From NCBI RefSeq assembly GCF_030269925.1, contig NC_085114.1, positions 11,922,001 through 11,986,000 on the forward strand: 64,000 nucleotides of DNA. Reading direction: 5' to 3'. The position numbers were made by a program, and so were the translations under genes. Within the stretch, counting starts at the first letter, position 1, and each line of letters opens with the position of its first letter. Under the pieces are notes generated by a model. It saw only the letters and a program-made list of their open reading frames with translations, was not told where the DNA came from and made no database searches. Positions 56,857 to 64,000 of the stretch are shown one piece after another. This DNA comes from Bombyx mori. Lineage: Eukaryota > Arthropoda > Insecta > Lepidoptera > Bombycidae.

Positions 56857-57137
56857 TCTATGATGTTAACTTAAATAATAGTTTAATCTATGTATAAGGA
56901 AATAAAAGGCTTTATGTTATTAAAATAATAATCACACATTGAGTTAAAGGATTCAGTATTTGTTGACTATTAAGTAACTTTTAACGACTCTCGCAACTGT
57001 AATAAGTAGAGATTGCAGGCTACTACCGTTATTTAAGTGTTATTCTATGATCTTATGAATATCTTAAATATGCCATTAAGTAATTCTACGTATTCTACTA
57101 TCGTAGAGTTTTCATTCAATTTTACATTTTTCATATA

Positions 57138-57816
57138 CAGTCAAACCTGGATAAGCGAGAGTTCAAGGGAGCACAATCTCATTCTCGCTTATAGAGGTTT
57201 CTCACTAACCCGAGTTTCTCGCTAATGCTCCCTCTGAATTTCGATTCGCGATTTTCCGCATTCAAATGCATTCACTATTTTAAGTTTATGACTTTAATGA
57301 CAGTACTTTAATTTTCTGTTTTTACATGATGCAGAACAGAACTTTCCTTCGCAATTGATTAACGATAAACTGAGTAAGTCCGACAACACAGGCACACGTG
57401 TCCATTCGAAAATAATGCGATAAAAGAATACGATAAAATAACAACGTTATTTAGTTCCACGAAATAGAATAGGTTCAATATTCACGAGGAAACAATACAA
57501 AAACAATGATAGGAAGTTCCACGAAAGTTAAAAATGAGTCATAAAATAGCAGATGTTAAATTTGTAATTTGTTTTGTCATTTGTTCCGCCTAAATAATAT
57601 AAATAAATAAATAAAGCTCGGCTGTCGCTTATAGAGGTATAGGATAGGTAGCAGTCTCACTTACGGAGGTCCATGAGGAAAAACGACTCTCTCTTACAGA
57701 GGTTTCTGTTTCTCGCTAATAGAGGTTTTGGGAGCTTAAAATGACGGGTCCTTGCTATTACTCTCACTTATAGAGTTTTCTTACTTATCCAGTTCTCACT
57801 TACCCAGGTTTGACTG
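57138..57816. mobile_element. pogo/Tc1-type non-autonomous element with TA duplication
   Basis: Ends CAGTCAAACCTGGATAAGCG and CTTACCCAGGTTTGACTG, flanked by TA on each side. Internal TCTCGCTTATAGAGG-type motifs recur in both arms. 679 bp with no transposase ORF. TIR and TA target agree with pogo/Tigger-like mariner relatives. Confidence 0.75.
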
Positions 57817-58104
57817 TAATTAAAAAATTCCAGTTAAAATATAGATACATACATTTCTATGGTATCATACACATTTTTTTCCAACATAGATATATTATAT
57901 GATGGTTGGTTGGTTGGATACTATCAGAACGGCTCGACAAAATACAACTTTGAAATGCAACAAGCTGTATTTTTGAAATTTTTTGTAATGGGAAACTTTT
58001 TGAAGCGAGCGCGATTATGCGATTCCTAACACATAAATTGATATCGTTTACGATACGTATCGCCCATTTCTACCAATGACTAAAAGATTTGATGTAGAGT
58101 AGAA

Positions 58105-58150
58105 CGGATTGTTTGGCAGGAACACGAGGAGTGAAGTAATGTGATTTTTT
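58105..58150 (+). mobile_element. Retroposon family A, 5' stub
   Basis: GGATTGTTTGGCAGGAACACG then AGGAGTGAAGTAATGTGATT matches only the first about 45 bp of family A. Confidence 0.5.
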
Positions 58151-58318
58151 GAAGTTATACTTCTTAAGGCGCGTTAAGAAAAATTGATGAGTGAAATTTT
58201 ACGATGCGCGCGCACCGTGACACAAAATTAACAGAATGAAGTTGCCCACTAAATCGCTCATTAGAATACAACCGACGTAACTTGCCGAGTCTGAATATAG
58301 CCGCAGGTGAACTTTCGC

Positions 58319-58713
58319 GGCTCTGTAAATTTGGCCCCCCTTTTTTTGAATTTCGGTTTTTTTTTTTTATTATTTATTTGTCGTTTGTTCGGCTTTTATT
58401 TATTTATAATTGATTAAACAAATGATCACCGTTAAGTGGGCCCCCTTACTAGATATCTTTATTTTTATCGCTCAGATTAATTCACTTTGATCAATTATCG
58501 TTTGTTCGACGACTATTGGTGATTGTTCGATCATATGTCGATGTCTAGGAAAGGGGACCAATTAACGGTGATCATTTGTTTAATTAATTTTAAATAAATA
58601 AAAGACGGACAAACAATTTTTACATTCACTCATTAACGAACAAACGACGAACAAATAATAAAAAATTAAAAATATCCGAAAATCAAAAAAAGGGCGGCCA
58701 AATTTATAGAGCC
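58319..58713. mobile_element. 395-bp foldback element
   Basis: Left arm starts GGCTCTGTAAATTTGGCC; the right arm ends with its complement GGCCAAATTTATAGAGCC. The arms continue with TGTCGTTTGTTCG and AACAAATGATCACCGTTAA blocks. The central loop is about 75 bp. No ORF. Confidence 0.82.
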
Positions 58714-58888
58714 AGCTTTTGCGCATGTACACTCGTAAAAAAAGTGTTATTAGCATTCATTTTTTAGTAATATAAATGACAAAATTATTATTTAATATAA
58801 TTCTTACTAAATATTATTAAATTATTAACGTTAAATATTTATTATTAATTATTTAATATTTCAAAAATAATAATAATAAAAATAAAGC

Positions 58889-59280
58889 TTTTTTTTATTG
58901 CCCATGCAGGCAGACGAGCATACGGCCCACCTGATGGTGAGTGGTTACCGTCACCCATGGACTTGTTTGAAGAAGGACATGTCATAGCGCTCGGGAAACA
59001 CCGTGGCGGGGAGCTCATTCCATAGCCGAATGGTACGTGGCAAAAAAGACCTCTGGAAACGCACTGTGGATGAGCGCAGTGGCTCGAGGTAGTATGGATG
59101 AACTCTACTCCGGTGGCGGGCGGTGCGATGGTAAAAACGAGATGCCGGTATCATCTCGAACAATTCTTCAGAGCACTCCCCATGGAACATACGGTACAAA
59201 ATACAGAGGGAACCGAAGTCTCTCCGCAGACCCAGAGGTTCCAAACGATCCGTGAGAATGGGATTAATCCCTTCTTAGTA
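58889..59280 (-). mobile_element. LINE 3' end, Jockey-like, with coding tail
   Basis: T run, GCAGACGAGCATACGGCCC, then a deletion of part of the 3' UTR and about 300 bp of coding sequence. Minus orientation, 5'-truncated. Confidence 0.85.
58951..59244 (-). pseudogene. C-terminus of a non-LTR retrotransposon polyprotein
   Basis: The frame reads RRDFGSLCILYRMFHGECSE, HRTARHRSRVHPYYLEPLRS, then TVRFQRSFLPRTIRLWNELP, a block conserved at the end of many insect Jockey/CR1-type reverse transcriptase proteins. The reverse transcriptase and endonuclease domains are absent, so it is a dead fragment. The ATG at its left end is inside the old polyprotein, not a real start. Confidence 0.85.
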
Positions 59281-59320
59281 TAACTTCTTACGCGCGTATA
59301 TAAGTACACGCACCCTTTTT

Positions 59321-59562
59321 TATTTATTATGGCTTAGATGGGTGGACAAGCTCACAGCCCACCTGGTGTCAAGTGGTTACTGGAGCCCATAGACATCTAC
59401 GACGTAAATGCGCCACCCACCTTGAGATATAAGTTTTAAGATCTCAGTATAGTTACAACGGCTGCCCCGCCCTTCAAACCGAAATGCATTACTGCTTCAT
59501 GGCAGAAATAGGCAGGGTGGTGGTACCTACCCGCGCGCACTCACAAAAGGTCCTACCACCAG
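59321..59562 (-). mobile_element. Bm1 SINE
   Basis: TTATGGCTTAGATGGGTGG through CTCACAAAAGGTCCTACCACC, minus orientation, 5'-truncated. It abuts family A at 59563. Confidence 0.88.
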
Positions 59563-59918
59563 TTTTGTTATATTTTGTCTATTTAGTGTTTTTTCAGGTT
59601 TAAATGTGTAATGACGGTGGTTTATTAACTGTTATAATTGTAATACCTGTGAAAGTGCACAAAGTTGGAAAAATGAAACAAAGCCGCTGGACGTATATAT
59701 AGTTTCTCGAGATCCTCCAAAAAGCCCACTGAAAAACTACCATTTTACTGAGATTATGTTTCATCTCAATTCATTTCATCTCAGTTGATTAATGTCTCAA
59801 ATTAATTATCTTCATTTTCTTTCACTTCATTTTATCTTTTTTCATAAAAATAGGAATATAAATTAAAATAAGACTTGACCTAAAGGTCTTACTTACCAGG
59901 TCATAAAATCCCTTAAAA
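59563..59918 (+). mobile_element. Retroposon family A, 5'-truncated copy
   Basis: Starts inside the family at TTTTGTTATATTTTGTC and runs to CATAAAATCCCTTAAAA. Joined head-on to the Bm1 copy. Confidence 0.85.
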
Positions 59919-60392
59919 CAATGAAGTAGACCGATACAGGACTAATCTGTGAATACAACAGTTAATCTGTTGGTTGTGTCCATAGATTAAACACATAATA
60001 TATTTGAGAGTTGTATCTGTTCCTCACAAAATCGAGAAATTAAACAGTGCTAAATAGTTTTCAAAGAGTAAAGTAATTTAAGTAGGTAGTGTTTTAATTA
60101 ATCTGCGAGTTAAGAATAAATCATGGAGTAAAATATGTAATTTAAGTTAATAAATCTCAAAATAAATTCTGTACCTACCAACATAAATAAATAAATAACT
60201 TTTAAACTTTACTAAAAACAATTAACTTAACCATTCAACCAGTTTAAATTAGGGGAAACTATTTAAAAAAAAACAGACTTTAACTAAGTGTAACTTTAAA
60301 CAGTAAAATTAGTGTGCTAAATTTTAATACACTGAACACGAGAAATTCTAAAATATTTTGTTGGTGTATGTACTTGTTAATGTGACAAACTT
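59919..60392. other. AT-rich stretch, no gene seen
   Basis: Low-complexity AAATAAATAAAT near 60185 and scattered stops. Nothing recognised. Confidence 0.4.
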
Positions 60393-60425
60393 ATGGCGTC
60401 TTTATCCTTGCCCCGTGTGCTTCAG

Positions 60426-60476
60426 CTGAAAAAGAACAGTCTGGATGCTGAACGTGAGCAGTTCGAGAAGACCCAG
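60426..60476 (+). CDS. Candidate 17-codon internal exon, coiled-coil-like
   Basis: GTGTGCTTCAG|CTGAAAAAGAAC opens and AAGACCCAG|GTAAAC closes a 51-bp stretch with good splice signals and phase 0 at both ends. It translates LKKNSLDAEREQFEKTQ, a charged amphipathic sequence of coiled-coil type. An in-frame ATG at 60393 could instead make it a first exon (MASLSLPRVLQ...). GC content and codon use are higher than in the surroundings. No partner exon was found in the remaining 3.5 kb, and I do not recognise the protein. Confidence 0.3.
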
Positions 60477-61566
60477 GTAAACAGAGTGAGCTGCACATTA
60501 TTATTGAAATAATAGCACCCACGAGAGTAGACGAATCTAAGTCCCGCCGGTAGTAAGCGGTTACATTGAGCATTGAGAGCACTAACAATTATCTGTTGAG
60601 CCAGAAATCAACATCAACTTTTAGTCAGTTGTAAATTCAGTCTATAACCATTTTAAATAAATTAGAAAGCATAGTTTCTGTGGTGGTCTCATAGTTATGG
60701 TGATTACTTTATTTCCAAAGCTTAAGGTTCCTTTCGGGATTTTACTTCAATTAATCCATAGATACATTTAGATTATAATTTCAAAAGCATTATCTGAAAG
60801 ATAGATAGGCATGTTCATATATTTTTTGCTTCTTAAAATACTTGTCATATACAGATACAATAAAAATTAAATATATATTTACTTAAATAACTATATATTT
60901 TTAAATATAAATTACATTCATATGTGTGAGTAAAATAATCATTCATCATATTGATGGTCAAACCTGACATAAAAATGTAAAAAATGCATTCTAAAAGCTA
61001 CCTTTTATTTATTTACGGGGAACCAAATGGTACAGTACATTACCTACCTATTTACATACCTAGTTTAAGCAGGATATGTACATCAAAAAACAAAATAGTC
61101 TCCACCATTTATTGGTTGTAGAGCATCTTATGAGCCAACAGATTGTCATAATAAAAATGAATAACCGACATTACTGACTTAATTTCATAAATAAATATAA
61201 ATATAAAGAAAAAAATATTGTAATATATCAAAAATAAAAACAAATTAACATGTAGAATCTACTGAAATGAAGAAATCATCTGTAGCCAACTGGCACCTAG
61301 GTGTCTGTATTGCACTCACATATTACATCATAGCTGGTTACTCTTGGTAGAGCAGTCGTGGTCCTTCCATCCTTGTTTATTATAGCCTTGACAGCTGTTC
61401 TCCACAATTCAGCAACTAAGGCTTGGTACACGCACTTGTTAAGTAGGGTTTTGGTAAGGATTTTATACTCACAGCTCATGACAAACTCACCAGAAATCAG
61501 ATATAGACACTTAGCAAATCAATATTGATTACTCTTTCACTAAAGCAGTAGTTTACATTTACCACT

Positions 61567-61702
61567 GTACTTGAGACCATAGAACTCATATCTCAAAGTG
61601 GGTGGTGGCATTAACGTTGTAGATGTCTTTGGGCTCCGGTAACCACCTAACACCGGGTGGGCAGTGAGTTCGTATATCCATCTAAACAATAAAAACAAAA
61701 AT
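61567..61702 (+). mobile_element. Bm1 SINE fragment
   Basis: TTGAGACCATAGAACTC, GTTGTAGATGTCTTTGGGC, tail CATCTAAACAATAAAAAC: the 3' third of Bm1. Confidence 0.78.
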
Positions 61703-62149
61703 AAAAATAAACTTATACTGCAACAATATTCTCTAAATTTCAAATTAATTCATCTAAATAGAAAATTGGGTTTTAATTTTGATAAAGTATAATATTTTCT
61801 TAATAGATACAGAGAAAAAGATTTAGTTCTGTTGGGAAATGAGTAAACTTTTCAGTGTCGTAACAAAATTGACAAGGGAAAAGGATGTACTCATTGTTTA
61901 ATGACATCATTATTATAGATGTAGGTGTGTGAGAGCTAATGTAGGGAAACTTTCAAACAGCTCCTTAAATGAACTAGTTAGATCATTACATCTGAAAAGT
62001 ATGTTTCTAAGCTATCATAAGGCATGTCCTCAAAGTTAGATGTGTTAAGGTGTGAGAGTTATTAATCATAAAATTTCAGTGGCAGCATTTCCTTATGAAA
62101 TTGTGAAATTTCCCACTTTAGTAAGATCCATAGTTGCTATGTTAAGCAT

Positions 62150-62345
62150 TGGTAGGAGGTATGTACTGGATTGCATGAGTACCATATTCTGCCTATTTCT
62201 GACTTGAAGCAATTGTGCGTTACATCTTAATGTTGGTTTTTTTTGCTATTTTATGGCTATTAGGCCAATGTAATTGAAACTTCAATATTATGTCTCAAGA
62301 TGGTTGGTGGTATTGGTGTGTCTTTGATCCACTAACTTGATGTCA
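62150..62345 (+). mobile_element. Degenerate Bm1 SINE
   Basis: TCTGCCTATTTCTGACTTGA, TATGTCTCAAGATGGTTGG and TGATCCACTAACTTGATGTC follow the Bm1 order with many changes, implying an old insertion. Confidence 0.5.
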
Positions 62346-64000
62346 TGAATTAGTTTGCTTGTCTTACTTAGTTATTAGAAAAAAACAAAATTCAATGTAG
62401 GAAAGTTGTGTACTTAATCATGCTGGAGAGCCGACGTTATGGTAATAAAACGTGTAGTGGACACGTCTATTAACTAGAAAACAAAATTGTAGACCATAAA
62501 CGCATGGCGCATATTCGAGGTTTCACCAACTGAACTGCGCGTGCTAATAATAATAATAAAAACCCGGTTGAAACTAAGAATTTGAAATTTCTAACTACAC
62601 TTTGTAACTTTAGGAAGAGCATTGAATGCATTTCTAACAAAACACAGAAGTTTTCCGCAGTCGTAATGAATCGTGATTAACATTCCTACTAGTTGATACA
62701 GATGTACTTTTTACGACATTACTAAAGCACTTCGCAAGGATTCTCGGACTCTCGATCTTATTAAAAACTCACTTAGAAATATTCACATTATTGATTTTGA
62801 GATACCATTGACTGTTGCGAATTATAGAACACACCCACATTCCAAAGTCCAGCTGTATGTATAATAGCAATATTATTCTGAACAGCTTCTAAAGATTTCC
62901 ATTGATTTAATTTCAATAAAAAAAATTACGTGAGCTTCTCTGATATAATTTGGTTTTCAAACTATTGTTTATTGAATATAAAAGAAAACCTCTCATAGTT
63001 GCGTTGTCAATTTAAACTTTTATCAAATAAAGATAAAACTATAGTTGTGTACGCTCCAGCTCAACAACATTGATAAACTTATCAGGGACTATCTTTCCTG
63101 CTGATTTTACCATTACCTGTTACATTTTTAGTATCAACGCGTCAATATAGCATTGAATTTGAATGTTTGACACTATTCGCGCATGTCGAATATTCTAGTG
63201 GTTTTTTTTAAATAACGAATGTAGTGGGTTTGTGCTTAGTTGATACACGTACAAAGATATCAACTGGAACAGTGAAATAAATATTATGCAGGTAATCTTC
63301 AGTATCATATTATAATATTATTTGGAAAGTAAGTAAACATTTTAATAGCTAGCAGACAAGAAATTACTTTTGCAGAAAGATATGACATAGCGGTTCAGAA
63401 ACTTTAAAGGTAATTGTCACAAGACGTGGTATATATTATAGATTTTCGATTAAATTTCGTCGGTCGTAATACTCATCATTGATCAGTCAAATTGTGATAT
63501 TCCTTCTAGAATGTTTCCTAGGATAACTGCTAAACAAAAAATGGAGTTAGTCGCTAGCAATTAACATTTTGAGAGGTCAGAGTTTTGTGTAATTATGGTG
63601 ATTGTTAATATCCGCTGACATCACATCACCCCATTTCCACAGGCCACCAAACTGCAAGTTATTAAAAATATCTATCATGTCGTAGCAATAACATTTGTTC
63701 TCCTATAGCAGACGCGTTTGTTCTCAAAGCATGTTTATTTACGTAGGTTGTATGTCGTTATCTCATACATGCGATGACTCACATCTTGTATACGTTTCAG
63801 ATATGAAACATAAATTTTGAAGACATCTTTCAAGGAATTTAAAACGATATTACTAATTATTATAGCATCCATATTAAAATAAAAATATGTAGGTAGTTTA
63901 AAAACTAACACGTTTAAATAGTTTAACGAACTAACAATTAAAATCATCTTTTTTGATTTATTAATCAAGATATTTGAGCGTACCAGTAAAATTATCAGTC

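Larger units (their letters stand above)
60477..64000. other. Right end of window, AT-rich
   Basis: No coding exon could be supported beyond 60476. Two Bm1 relics lie here (61567, 62150). If the 60426 exon is real, this is a long intron of a gene continuing outside the window. Confidence 0.4.

Overview
This window is nuclear DNA from a lepidopteran, almost certainly a silkmoth (Bombyx mori or a close relative). The genes are intron-rich and insect-like. The AT-rich non-coding DNA is full of tRNA-headed SINE copies that I recognise as the Bombyx Bm1 family, together with moth-type LINE tails, MITEs, foldback elements and a solo LTR. No bacterial, plasmid, phage or CRISPR features are present.

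Six protein-coding genes were reconstructed by joining exons at splice sites and checking that reading phase is kept across every junction. (1) fliI, Flightless-I, plus strand, 1512-23829, 23 exons, 1239 aa: leucine-rich repeats followed by gelsolin repeats. (2) EMRE, the essential regulator of the mitochondrial calcium uniporter, minus strand, 25122-25388, one exon, 88 aa. (3) Gga, an Arf-dependent clathrin adaptor, plus strand, 26067-30629, 8 exons, 668 aa. (4) Lst8, the WD40 subunit of TOR complexes, minus strand, 32071-35373, 7 exons, 315 aa. (5) A small HMGD/HMG1-type chromatin protein, minus strand, 38756-39263 plus an upstream non-coding exon, 119 aa. (6) Ssrp, the HMG-box subunit of FACT, minus strand, 44741-56214, 13 exons, 723 aa. 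From 56.2 kb to the right edge there is almost only repeat DNA, plus one weak candidate coding exon near 60.4 kb.

The genes do not form a pathway. fliI and EMRE are tail to tail, EMRE and Gga are head to head over about 680 bp, and Gga and Lst8 are tail to tail. The last two genes are neighbouring HMG-box chromatin genes on the same strand, and their HMG boxes are interrupted by an intron at the same codon position.

The most unusual content is in the mobile DNA. A 1362-bp element with 23-bp inverted ends and a 14-bp target duplication has split a Bm1 SINE inside a fliI intron. An A-tailed retroposon family of about 410 bp has discrete ends and target duplications. Several retroelement tails sit directly against fliI splice acceptors. 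Two retroposon copies carry inverted 5' segments of the twin-priming kind. There are also foldback elements of about 1.19 kb and 0.4 kb, a near-perfect 243-bp palindrome inside Gga, and a 49-bp minisatellite inside an RTE-like element in an Ssrp intron. I found no clearly new protein system. The novelty candidates are transposable elements and gene-structure oddities.
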